DNA from: Leptoclinus maculatus
Taxonomy: Eukaryota; Chordata; Actinopteri; Perciformes; Stichaeidae
NCBI GenBank assembly: GCA_032191485.1
Contig: JAVDOI010000012.1
Span: 11,656,635 to 11,720,634, forward strand
Direction: 5' to 3'
DNA length: 64,000 nucleotides
Of this stretch, positions 1-12,200 are shown in pieces; position 1 is the stretch's first letter, and the number at the start of each line of letters is the position of its first letter. The translations under genes and the position numbers were made by a program. The notes beneath the pieces are model-generated. The model was given only the letters and a program-made list of their open reading frames with translations. It did not search any database and was not told the DNA's origin.

Positions 1-213
1 TCTTTCTACCCTCTGAGGTCACATGCTGCTCTCTTCTGGTCACGTTCTGTTTGAACAAACCAACTCTGTGGTCCGATCCCACTATCGTTTTTTATTTCAA
101 CGTCACAGGCCAGTCAACAGCGGTGGAGGAAATTATCCAAATCCTTTTTCTTGATAAAAAAGAAGCAACACCACAGTAAAAGAAGACAAGGAATACTCCT
201 ATATAGACCTCTG

Positions 214-833
214 CAGTGGTGTATTCAGATCCTATACTTAAGTAAAAGTAGCAATATGCAATATTAAAATACTCCGTTACAAGTAAAAATCCAGCATGCA
301 TTGAAAATGTCACTTCAGGAAGCGCAAGCATTGTCAACAAAATTCCCTTAAAGTATCTAAAGTAAAAGTACTCATGATGCAGAAAAAAAACTATATGATC
401 CGTTTGATGGTAATATAATATTTTTGGGTTATTTCTATGTTAACTTAATGTTAACTATATATGAAGATGAGATTTGTAAGTTGTATTTTAATGTTGTAGA
501 TGATTAAGGTGGAGTTAAATTAAACTACATTATAAACAGTTGAGTACTTTCATCTGTAACAGTCCATCATATTTTATGTGCTCATCAGAGGTATTGCATA
601 TGAAAATATGTTTCACCTAAATCTGTCAGATAAATGTGGTGGAGTAAAAAGTACAATATTCTTCTCTGAAATTGAAAAGTATCAAGTAGCATGAAATTGA
701 AATACTCAAGTTCAATTATAAATAAGTTCAGTACATTAGTTAATGTACTTTGTTCCTTTTCACCACTAAGTTAAGTGTCTCAAAATCATACCCGAGTCTG
801 GTACTTGAGTGTACTAGTTACTTTCTACCACTG
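214..833. mobile_element. hAT-like repeat with CAGTGGTG ends
   Basis: The segment opens with cagtggtg and closes with taccactg. In between it is full of the aagtacttgagta-type motifs of an abundant percomorph repeat. No coding capacity. The flanking 8-mers (gacctctg and ccagtcag) do not match, so the edges are approximate or the target duplication has decayed. Related copies lie at 2964-3415, 12478-12978, 56518-57900 and 62180-62870. Confidence 0.55.
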
Positions 834-1271
834 CCAGTCAGGCAACATGAAATCACTACTTACTACTGCCATCATGTGGACACATAGCACACAAAGTCTA
901 CATTCAATTCACTGTTCAGTTAACTAGCCTCGAGCTAAAAGTTTAATTTACAAACAGATGAATCGCTGAATTATTCTGCATCCAAAATATTCATCTCATA
1001 GAATCCAATAATTGGGGTTGTCAAGATATTGTAACCAAATATACATGAAATATTTTCCTTAATTAACCAGCTCTTGTAAACAGTCAAAATTCAAAGCTTT
1101 CCTCTCTCAAAACACCTGAAACAACACATTTCTTTTGAATGATTCAAGCAGCAGTAAACCAAAATCACCCAGTTCCATAGTATACATTTTCACATCAGCA
1201 CTGCTTTCAGTCAGTTAGCTTCCAGCAGCTTTACTTCCACAACTCCACGGTTTTAACGCACAAACAGCAGC

Positions 1272-1510
1272 TTGTTGTTCGCCCTCGATTCTGGAATAAT
1301 CTGCCTGACTCTCAGAGCTCTCTCTGCCTCCGTTACGTTTACCTGGGTCGGTGAAGTGCAGCGTCCCATTCTGGCCATACATCCCTCTGAAGGCCGAGCC
1401 CTGACAGCTGAGTGAAGGCCCATGAGCCTCAGCGGCTCTCTCAGGCCCGGCCAGGCTGAGACAGCCTGGGAGGAGAAGCAGGGCCGCTGTTACTGGATAG
1501 TGCTGTTTGC
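1272..1510 (-). other. GC-rich, exon-like segment of unknown gene
   Basis: This is an isolated GC-rich island in AT-rich DNA. On the minus strand an acceptor-like pyrimidine tract ending ctcccag lies near 1470, and a donor-like CAG|GTAAACG near 1344. A frame is open through it (ending ...GQNGTLHFTDPG), but I do not recognise the protein. It could be a noncoding upstream exon, a CpG-rich regulatory element, or chance. Confidence 0.2.
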
Positions 1511-2281
1511 CGGGGCCACCGGGCCGGTGTAAGGGCCCACAGCACATAGGGATAATCCCCCTAATGCCTGTCACAATGAGATTTGATTGGAGACTTGAAC
1601 ACCCGGATTAATAGTGTCAAGTGAACAGCGTGTAATAGGTACCCTCCAAACAGGCCAAATGTTGGGTTTTCTGCCTCTGTTTAACACCAGATAGGCACAT
1701 CTCGATCATATTTTTATTACAGTACAGATTCAATTTCACTTCATTAGCTGAGTGATTTATTCACCAGGACGCTGTTGCTTTTATATAACAAGTATACTAC
1801 TTTCTATACAGCTAGGCTACTTTGTAATTTTAATCTTATAGTAAATTACTTCAGAGATCAAGTTCATGTCACACATTACTGCTGCTGTTACTATCTGATC
1901 ATATGGTGACTCTGGCTTAACTCTGGTGGCTAAAGGGAAAGGAAAGCACCTCGCCATGGACACAGTCAGAGATTTTATTACTACAGTAAATGAAACAAAG
2001 CCGTATCTGTCTCAGTGTTTACATTCAAAATCATTAAAGCCAGAAGATAAACACTAAGAAAAAAAAATTCAACAAAAGGAATATTGTAGAGTATAGATTT
2101 AGATATGTCTGCCAAATAAGGATTCCATCTGTTAGCATCTTATGAAATTCACATTTGGCTAAATTGGCATTGTGTTTATGAAAAGAACCAAAGATGACTT
2201 GCTAAGTAAGTCTATCAAATGCTTGCATGGGTGTTCTGTAAAGTAACTGTTTGTTTATTGAAAATTAAGCAACATGTCATG

Positions 2282-2575
2282 TGGCAAAGCACTACAAAGA
2301 AGCTAGAGATGCAAGTTAATGTCAAGAGTCAAAGCACTAGAAATAAGCTAGAGATGCAAGTTATTGTTGCGTATACAGCACAAGAAAAAGGCTAGAGATG
2401 TAAGTTATTGTCAACTGTCAAAGCACTAGAAAGAAGTTAATGCCAAGTGCCAAAGCACTACAAACAAGCTAGAGATGCAAGTAAAGTCAAGTGTCAAAGC
2501 ACTGAAAAGAAAAGATGCAAGTTAATGTTAAGTGTCAAAGCACTAGAAAGTAGGAGACGAAAGTTAACGACTGAA
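2282..2575 (+). repeat. Minisatellite, unit about 45 bp
   Basis: Six to seven imperfect tandem copies share the core caaagcactagaaa followed by agctagagatgcaagtta and a short variable linker. Copies differ by substitutions and small deletions, so the array is old or interrupted. Without constant repeats and unique spacers it is not a CRISPR. Confidence 0.8.
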
Positions 2576-2963
2576 TGAGAATCATTCAGAATTAAATATT
2601 ATTGCAGCTTAATACATGTCGATCCTGTGTAATGGGAGGGGGAGTGCACAATGCGTGTGTTGAATGTGTAGTGAGAGCCGTTAACGTGTTTGGACGGTCA
2701 TAATAATCCGTCCATGCTTCCTCAAAGTGTAGCAGCTCTGCAGATGTAAACTGTTAAAATCACTTGACTGAAAGAATCAAACAATGACTTATGTTGATGT
2801 CCAGACGACAGCAGTTCAGTGTGTATGTAAAAAACTTTCACTACATTGAGCTCTGCCGAAAAAAAAGAGCTCAAAGGCATTTTTTTAATTTTAAAAACAG
2901 GGTTTGTTTTGTTAACAACAGTCTGCAGGTGGTCTTTCAATGAAAGGACAAACATTTAACTAG

Positions 2964-3415
2964 TTGTGGAATATAACTAAGCATTTACTCAATTACCGTA
3001 CTTGTACTTAACTTGAGTGCCTCCATTTTATGCCATGTGATTTGCAGTTATTTTACAGATTCATATTTTACACACAATAGATGCAATCAACCTCTAAAAT
3101 ATGATGCATTATTAATGACCGAAATACCCAACAGTAGACCTTTATAATTATGGATTGAAATCTTTGAAACGGCAGTTGACCAAACAATCTCACCACCAAG
3201 TGCTCAGAAAAAATGAATATGTGTACATTTCCATCACAACAGGGCAGCTCTATCTGATGAGGATGATCATGTGATACGATTGAAAGCTCCAGGACAACTA
3301 CTAATGGACCTTGTTGTGAATACTTCTACTTCTATTATTTTAACATTTTGCTGATAATACTTTAGTACTGTTACTTAAGCAAAATAATTAAAGACTTTTT
3401 CTATGTTTACTGAAG
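2964..3415. repeat. Decayed copy of the stepwise-tacttaag repeat
   Basis: It contains the cttgtacttaacttgag and gttacttaagcaaaa phrases of the same dispersed family as 214-833. Ends are not resolved and there is no coding capacity. Confidence 0.45.
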
Positions 3416-4820
3416 TAAAAGATGTCAATACTTTGTTTTAGTTCAAATTGATTTTAATCAATTCAAACTTTTTCACATTCAAACCATGAATAAATGCATT
3501 GCAATGCATCCACTTTTAGTGGTTTTCTAAAATGTTTTCTCGTGACAGATCTTCATTACGACGCACATAGCAGCATGCAAGATAGCATATGCCACAAACA
3601 TTATTTGTAATAAGTGCCTGTGTAACAATATGTTGTTGTGTTTGTGAATTCCGTTAATTTGAGCCGTTAACTTTGTCTTCGTCACTCACATTAAGTCACC
3701 TCTCTGTGCCCCTCTGTCAAGTCATTCAGCTTTGTAGGCAAACAGATATCCGCTGAGGAGCTGGTCAACGGCTGCTGTCATGTTTACATTCACCAAGTCA
3801 TTCTGCCAACAGCAGAGTTTGGGAGTTTGTACAGGTTGTGACCGTTGGGCAATTAATCCCATATGTCTGACACAAGTTGCACGTGTTGTAGGATATATAG
3901 TGCATGTTACTTTGCTAAGAGGAAGGTTTGTGAGCTTGTCTCAGTAGCTGAGACTAAAGGAATAAAAAGGCTGTAAAATGTACCAGACACAGCTCAGATT
4001 TTGTAAAAATGTATCCATTTAAACTAGCAGCAAGCAGCAGTAATCTATGGTGGATACAAGCAATCTAGAAATGATGAAGAAATTTGAGCATGAAATTGTG
4101 ATACTTGCTTGAGTCGTAATAGCAGCTAACGTTGGAGGCAAGGTGAACAGTGATTTGCAGTGTGTTTGGACACAGAGGCATGTTATAACCCGATCTAGGC
4201 CAAAAAGAGGCTTAGTGTAGGCAGCTGCCAAAGAATGCATTTTAAACATGAATGTCCCCATTTTGGAACATTTGTCAAGCATACATATATTAGGCATAAA
4301 CAAGAAGAAAATGCTGCCAGTGTACTCAAAAACAGTGCAAATCAGATGAGACTACTTTTTGGTCATGGATGAAAGAGGTGGCTAATCAGTGAATGGGGCA
4401 TACATAGATACATACATACCATACAGTGAGTTCTTATGCACTTCTTTTTATAGATCTTATAGCATGAAGTTTGAAGGAAAAAGCTGAAAAAGAGCCAAAA
4501 GCAACAACATGTTAGTCCATCTCTCAATAGTTTCTTGGCTTCCCTACCCTGTCTGAGGCACTCAGCCCCAAGCACATTTGTTCCTACTGAAGAAGTAAAA
4601 CATTAAAACATGCCATGAATATATATTTTCATGTTTGAAAAAGGCCAAGTTATAAACAGCTGGGTACTGTAGTTTTTTGCAAACATTACACAAACAGGAG
4701 TAAACAGAGTGTCTGTGGCGCTCTTTTCAGTGGCAGATTAATACACAATTGGTGCTTTAGTGAAACTTTAAAGCAGCAGAATGGTAAGTTCAAATAAACT
4801 ACAGTGACCTTGTTCATCAA

Positions 4821-5393
4821 ATAGACTGTATACTGTCAGAAGTGGACGTAAACACTGTGATGTCACCCATTGGTTTGTGGACTACAGTTTTGAAGACTCG
4901 AGTTTGGCAATTTGGCCGCCACCATCTTGTTTCATTTGCAACCTGAAGTGAAACGAAAGGGTGGAGCTAAGTACAACCGAATGCTAAATAAGACATTTTT
5001 AGGCAACCAAAATGTTATAATTAACTTTCATGAACTGTAAACACACTACGAAAACATGTCCAATTCCCAGACTGGACAAGCTGTGGTAGTGACCTGTCAA
5101 TCACAAGATAGCCACGCCCTAAAGCATACTCTTTATTGTCTATTTTACAAATATACATCAAGTTGTATTGAAGATGACTTGAAACTAGTGATTAAGACCA
5201 TAAACTCATGTATACAATATTTACTGAGGTAATAAATCACGTGAGAAGTAGGGTCATTTTCTCATAGAGTTCAATGCAATCAGACTTCTTTTTGAATAGA
5301 GAAGAGTGGCCCCCCACTGGCTATTATAAAGTATGCAAGTTTAAGGCTCTTCTGCATTGGCTTCACTTTTCAGACCCGGAGGTTGCTGCCTAG
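4821..5393 (+). repeat. Abundant percomorph dispersed repeat
   Basis: The text from atagactgta through cagacccggaggttgctgcct matches, as I remember it, a very common interspersed repeat of spiny-rayed fish. Landmarks are gtgatgtcacccattggttt, gtcaatcac and ttcagacccggaggttgctg. It has no open frame. It supports a percomorph origin for the window. Confidence 0.55.
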
Positions 5394-7599
5394 TTCATCA
5401 TGATGAAAGAACATGTCACCCAGGGCAACAGCGTGCAGTGGGGTGTGTTTTTTAATAGTTTTTGGACAAAAATGGAGGAACACTGTCCTACAGATCAGTT
5501 AGCAGTTAGCTCGCCAGCTACAGTAGATTACCAACTAGCCTTGTGAGAAGTCACAATGTCACCAAGCTTCTAGAAAATATTTCGCACTGCAGTCATTTAT
5601 GTTGTTAACTCACATATTTTTTTTAAATATGAAGTATATCAGAGATCAAGTTAATTTTGCACGTCACTGTCACTGCGAATGATCACATGGTGACGTTTGG
5701 ATGAAAGAAGAAAACAGTGTTACAAACGGGCTAATGGAAAAACAAAAGTTCCTTGCCACTGTCTGTTACCAGGTCTTTAAAGAAGTGATAGTAATGGGTT
5801 GATGCAGTAGAGTTCAAAGAAATGAGGAAAGCAGGTGTGGGATAAACCTATTAGGTTAATAAACCTAAACACAAATAGAAACACTTTACTCTCAGGGCTT
5901 CCAAAAAAATATTTAGCTCAATGAAATAACATGAATATAGCAACATCTGTTCAGGGAATAAACTAAATTTCAGCCACATGTTTTTTCTCATTTGGCCAGG
6001 GCTTTGTGAAATTTGCATCTCCACAGTGTTACATGCAAATCATTCAATGAATGACCTCAAGAGTAAAAACAAAACCTTCATCTGCTGTATTAAAAAACGG
6101 TTGTGAGAGGGAGTGATGTATAGCCTGTAGCACGAATGTGAAGAGAGATGTGACTGATGGGGATTTCTGTGTTTGTGTTTATACAGCATCATGTAAATGT
6201 ACGCTTTATCAAAGTTTCATATTTCAGGCTTTGCCCAGTTACAAAAAGAATGTTTTCAGCACCTCAGGTCGAGAATAAAAATACGTCAGACTTCATCCAG
6301 TACCGCAGCTTCTCAAAACTCCTTGTATCAACTGCACCGACAGCAAGCTCAAATCCTCTCAAATCCTTATGTAAACCCCCTTTAGACTCTATGCACTCCA
6401 ACTGCTCTGACATCTCAAAAACCTCTGTACCATCATCACCATCAGGCCCAGCTCCCTTGGCCTTTTTTAACAACCTCCATGTCTCTGACACACCTCCTGA
6501 ATTACAGCCGTGTGAAAAAGGCAGACGCAAATGGCGATGATATTTTCCACCCTGAATCTGTTGTGATCCAGCAGCGCTCCGGACCTCGTATCACCGAAAG
6601 AGAAAGAAAAAGCAAGCAGCTGCCACACTCAACCTTTTTTCCAATGAAACCACCGGGTTGATAAAAACAAAAGGAAGTGTGTACTCACCAAATGGAAGTT
6701 CCATACTTGAACTGACTTGTGTATTTACATTGACCATTTCGTCCTCTGCTCCCTCTCAAACGTGTGTTTAAAATCCACTTTTTCCTCCCTCACCATAAGG
6801 TGTAAAATGTGGAAGTTTGGCGCAGGTTGCTGTAGTGTGAGAAGGGTGTTGTTGGTGCAAGGTAAGGCCGGTGTTGCCGCTGTTATCTTATTGATTTTCC
6901 TAATCTGGGCAAATGTGGGTGGGGAGGTTAAACAGTAACCAGGCTCGTATGGACACCAATCTATATAGCAGCTGTAACTAAGGCAACATGATGATAGAAA
7001 CTCAAATAGACATTAAGTTATTACATGCTTTTCCCTCTTTCTCATCACCAAACATTTCTCTATTCAGATTTGGAGTGAGTAAGAGCACTTAATAAGAAAC
7101 TGAGTTTATAAAAAAAATGAAAGAGAAAAGCTGGAGGGTGGGGAGAGACATAAAAGACAGAGGAGTGGAGAATGTACTGAAGGTGGCAGCGAACAAACTG
7201 TGTATGATGAGTGACGTCACCAGTTTTTATTTTGACGGAGGGGGACATTTCACTGACTGCTGAGCTGTTGGATGTATAATTGGGCCTGAGTCACCTGTGG
7301 ATGAGAGACATCCACAGAAATCTATTTTTAAAATGTGATTTCCACAGTCTCCCAGCTAAAATGGAAATTTCACTTCATAAAGGCAAGTTTTGCGCCATCC
7401 AGCTCCTTCTGATAGATACAATTATGCCTATTTCACAGGCAAGTTTTCTTTGGACATTCTCAAAATATTATGACAGTTTAACCTGATTTACTTGTACAAC
7501 CCTGTCCATATTAAGACATTCAGAATGAATCACACACTGTAACAACCATGGTGTGTTTTTATGGTATTTATGTGATTTACAGTCTATTCATGAATAATT

Positions 7600-8150
7600 C
7601 GACATTTGTGTGAAATACAGCCTTTTGGCTTGCTTGCCAAAAAATTGGATGAGAAGATCGATGCCATTCTTATATTTGTACCTGCAGCCAGTTAGCTTAG
7701 CTTAGCATAAAGCCTGGAAACAGGGTGAAACAGCTAGCCTGGCTCTTTCCAAAGGTAACAAACCCTCTAAAACATACTAATTAATATGTTAATGCACATT
7801 TGTTTAATCTCTCTTTAAAATATAAATAAAGCAAGTTATGGTTTTACGGGGGTTCATGAGCTGGACTATTTCTTTGCATGACTTCGGGAAAGAAAATTTG
7901 TGTTTTTTACAGTTCAGTTTTTGAACAAATTAAACATGGTATGCTCATTAACCAGTTTTAGACGCGCTGATATGCAACTTTGTTACCTTCAGACAGAGAT
8001 TGCTGTTTCCTTCAGTTTATGTCTTTATGCTAAATTAAGTTAACAGTCTCCTGGCTGTAGCTTAATATTTACAGTACAGACATGAATGGCATCTAACTCT
8101 CAGCGAGAAAGCTTATTTCCCAAAATGTCAAACTATTTATTTATCTGTTG
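7600..8150 (+). repeat. Long-TIR repeat with gttagcttagcttagc core
   Basis: The left terminal part (ttggatgagaagatcgatgcc) is echoed in reverse by the right part (ctctcagcgagaaagc then cccaaaatgtcaaac). The middle carries the agttagcttagcttagcat and ggaaacagggtgaaacagc phrases typical of this fish family. Non-coding, probably a non-autonomous DNA transposon. Other copies are at 46345-47520 and 52718-52966. Confidence 0.55.
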
Positions 8151-8410
8151 AGGCATTAACTGGTGATTACAACTTGAAGACTACCAGTCATTTTATACAG
8201 AGTTAAAAACAACCAATGTAATTACCAGAACTGCACAAGAGAAAGCTGAGCAGCCACTTTCAGCCACTTTCCATTTCTGGACAAAGAGCTCTTAAATAAA
8301 CAGTTATTACGGTAAGTGAATGGTTGAGCTTGGTTGCTCTTTACACTCTTGTTTTTTGCTAGGCGAAAATGGTTTCTATATAAAATATTTTACATGTTTG
8401 CTGTTAGTGG

Positions 8411-8413
<3 letters not shown>

Positions 8414-8497
<84 letters not shown>
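8414..8497 (+). repeat. (TG)n microsatellite
   Basis: About 41 uninterrupted TG dinucleotides. Open frames through it only encode alternating Cys-Val and are artefacts. Confidence 0.97.
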
Positions 8498-8498
<1 letters not shown>

Positions 8499-9218
8499 AT
8501 GAATTGGTTGGTAGGCACAGCTGATTCCCTCATATTTCAGACCATAAAAGCTACATTAGTCTCCTGTTTTATGACACAGAGATTTAATGAGGTGAAATGC
8601 AGGACAGAAGATTTCCTGCAGCAGCAGGGAATAAACACAAAGAAGTGAAAAGCCAAAGTAGTGAACAGCCAATTATATATATACATATACAGGGATATAC
8701 AGCGTCATCAGTTATTTATAACTTAATTAATGTTCAGTCAGGCAAACAGACAACCGTGATTTAATCACATTGACTGCAGGAATGACTTGACAGTTTTTCA
8801 CACTGAACGACAAAAATATTTAATCAGGTAAGAAAGAGAATCAATAACATATTCAAGGTTAAATATAATCTGTACAAGAAAAGTGCTTCATTTTTGCTCA
8901 ATGCCTCGCAAAAGTCAATAAAATTCATCAATTACAAGTGCAAAAACTCTAGATAGATGTCTTCAAGAAGTATAAACCGGGCAACTATTTCAACAAATGA
9001 AAGACATTATTTAGTTTCTTACAAACAGCAACAAACAAATAAACATTCATACCATTAACTCACCTGTGTGTGAAACATTCATTAATTAAGATTTACTTTG
9101 AATGTAGTGGTAACTGGACAGCTGCATCATTTTGTTATAGCCTTTGTGTTGGTTAAAACTTGACTTTGGATGATGACTTTTTTCTTCCATTAAAACACGT
9201 TTCAAACACTGTGTTGCG

Positions 9219-12200
9219 TTAATATCTTGTAAGTCTTTTGGGTTTTCTGTTTGGGGAGCACTGGTTTCTCCAGCAGGAGCCGCCGTAGCTGGACGGACAG
9301 ACAGAACAAGGCTTCCCGCTCTTATAGGGAGCCTCTCCCACCCAGTTCCCCCTGAAACACAAATGAACATAAAAATAGCCATAATAACAATAATAACTTT
9401 ATTGATATAGCACCTTTAAAAACAGAGTTGACAAAGTGCTTTGACAGACAAAGCAGCAAAAGCAAGGCAATAATAACAACAGAAAGCAGTGATGCCCAAC
9501 AAAGCAAGACAACTAAGGTAAGAGTTAAACCTGGATAAAACAGTACAATAGATGAAATGGGGAAAAAAACAATAAAAATACAATTAAAATAAACTAATAA
9601 ATAAATAAAATAAAATAAAATAATTTAGTGAAATAATTTAGCAAAATCAACAATAAAAAATAAAGCAGTAAAGCGACGACATCACATAAAAGCCAGTGTG
9701 TAAAAATGGGTTTTAAGAAGTGATTTAAAAGAGATTACTGATCGTTCCAAAGCCGAGGGGCCCTGATGGCAAAAGCACGGTCACCTTTAGTTTTCAGCCT
9801 CGACTTTGGAACAGAAGGGCCCCACCTGAGGATCTAAGGCTGCCAGCTGGCTCATAAGGATTCAACATTTCCTCTATACATGTTGGGGCTAAACCCATAC
9901 GTGCGTTAAAAGTGATCAGTAAAATCTTAAAATCAATTCTAAAACAAACAGGAAGCCAATGAAGAGAAGCCAGGACTGGGGTGATGAGCTATTGTCTGTT
10001 AAAACCAGTGACAAGCCTAGCTGCTGCGTTCTGAACTAGTTGGAGGCGTATTTTTTTAGTCAGGACCAATACCTTTTAAAGGATAAGACTGTCATTATTC
10101 CTATATATTTGTTGTTAACACATAAAACCCAAATGTGTTAGTCTGTGTCTTCTCTTTTTGAATAGCCAACGATCAATAAAGAATTTTTTTTTAATGTTGT
10201 GTTATTAATGGCCAATTTTTTAGAAATTCACACCACTATTGCAGAATACTTTTTTGCGGAAATACACTTATTCTTATATTGTAACCACTTTCAAATCTTT
10301 ACACTAAATATCATCTTGTTATCTTCTCTCATTAGCAGACAGAGCTACAGAGTTAGCAAGTTGTTTCCCACGTTTGTAGCTTTTCAAACTTCTCTTTTAA
10401 TTAAGTGTATTTCCTGAATGTCAAACTCTTCCTTTCAGCTCTTCTTACTTTATAGAGTAGTTGCAGACCAGCAGTGTTGCCTCCTTCCATGTGCTCCCAT
10501 ACACGTACATGTTAGAGCACTTCTTCACAGCACATCCCACTCTGTTGGTGCTCGCCCACACCATCTGAGAGGAAACACAAAACACATGTTGATGCTTTTA
10601 TTCTAGTGGTGTTGCAATATACCCGTATTGACAATAACCACGATATTTAAATATTAAATACACCATTATATTTGTAGTATTTTGAGTGTGACTCATTTGG
10701 CAAAAAATAGACAAAACACACAATAAATTAAAGATGAATTTGATTGATAGCAATATTATTATTTTTTTTTTCAAAAATGTAAATAGATAAATATGAGTTA
10801 TTTTGGCCACGATAATCATGGAGTGAAAATCTGACATTGTGGAAGACCTATCATATATTACATATTACTGTACACTATTCTAGATTTTTAAAAATCAACT
10901 TCAATTCTGTGATGATGGCTATGTGCAGATTTACCAGTTCATCATTTTTAAGGGACTGTAAATAAAAATATTGGGGTTTGGAGGGCTCAATCTTAATTTC
11001 ATCCATAAAAGGGTCCTTCTTATTATTTTATTTTCTTAGTACCCTCCCCCTATATCATAAAATAACATTAAGCCAAACAGAGTTAAATGGGATGTTTGAA
11101 CTGGGCTCTTTGGGTGCTGACGGACTTGAGCAACATAACATCCACCTCTGGATTTCAAATAATTAAACTACAATTTACCTGAGGATGCTTTAGCCTGATA
11201 TGCTTGAATCTCAAATAATTTTTCTTTGTTTTTGGGAAAATAAACACTGATGGTCTTCCTTGTTCAATTCAGTTCAGAAATGCAGTTAAACTCATCTGTC
11301 CAAATTAATAGCAATGTCATTTTTAGGAGAGAGGTTTTATTTAATCGTTATAAGCGTCATAGACATATTTACTTAAGCTTCGCTGAGCTTTCTTTAAATG
11401 CACAAGATGAATAACTCATAACCTGAGTGTAGTGAGAGCACACTGATCCACTGCATCGGTTCGGGAAGGAGAAGTGATGCCTCTCCTCGTACCAGGACCG
11501 GACCAGATCAGTGATGGACTGGTACCTGTCACATCCAACACACATTCATCCACATCTTCCAAGATATATATATATATATTTATGATTTTAAGCTGTATCC
11601 AATGTATGTTAAGACCATAGTCGTGCATAAAACCAAGAGTTGATTCTTGTGTCTGAACTACCTTCCTGAGGTGATTGACAGGTTTTGGCCCATGTATCTC
11701 ATGGCTTGTGTCGGACCGTGATCCCAAACGCATCGTGAAGCCCAAGAGCCTGCTGACTTAGCGAGTCCCTCATCCCAGAGCTGTAGAGCCAAGAGGGAGG
11801 AAAAGAGAAAGACAGGGGTTGTTCATTTCACTCGGTTCTGTATGGAAACAAATAAAAAAAAAACGTTGCCTTAAAATACACTAAAACATACATCTGCTCC
11901 CTGCTGTCTTGGCAGTTTTTTGTACCACAAAATAAGCAAGAACATGTTTTGTGTTACTTGTAGTATAAAAGGGAGGTTTTTTTAGTTAGATACTCGTATA
12001 TATTTTAAGATTTGTGGGATCAGGTGTGCAGTTTTTCACTTTTTTTCTTATTTTTTCTTCTCTCAAAATCCAATGGGTAGAAAATGATTGAAGTCCCTTT
12101 TTATCTCCACAAACTAGGCTTGTTGTTAAACAGCTGTAGTCTCTGAGATCCCATAAATAAGCACAGTAATGCACAATTTTCTGTAGCAGCCTTTTGAAAC

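Larger units (their letters stand above)
1..9218. other. Gene-poor region left of r3hdml
   Basis: No coding exon could be assigned on either strand. The segment is AT-rich and holds a minisatellite (2282-2575), a (TG)n tract (8414-8497) and several dispersed repeats listed separately. By synteny with other vertebrates hnf4a should lie further left on the same strand as r3hdml. I looked for its zinc-finger exons here and did not see them. A GC-rich island at about 1270-1510 is the only part that looks exon-like. Confidence 0.6.

Noticed and set aside
2282..2575. CRISPR-like spacing of repeats
   Set aside because: The units are contiguous, imperfect and lie in a vertebrate genome; it is a minisatellite.
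6157..6540. Overlapping open frames on both strands
   Set aside because: No recognisable family, no splice context, and both strands open equally; most likely chance.
1..9218. hnf4a exons expected by synteny
   Set aside because: No nuclear-receptor zinc-finger motif was found; the gene probably lies left of the window.
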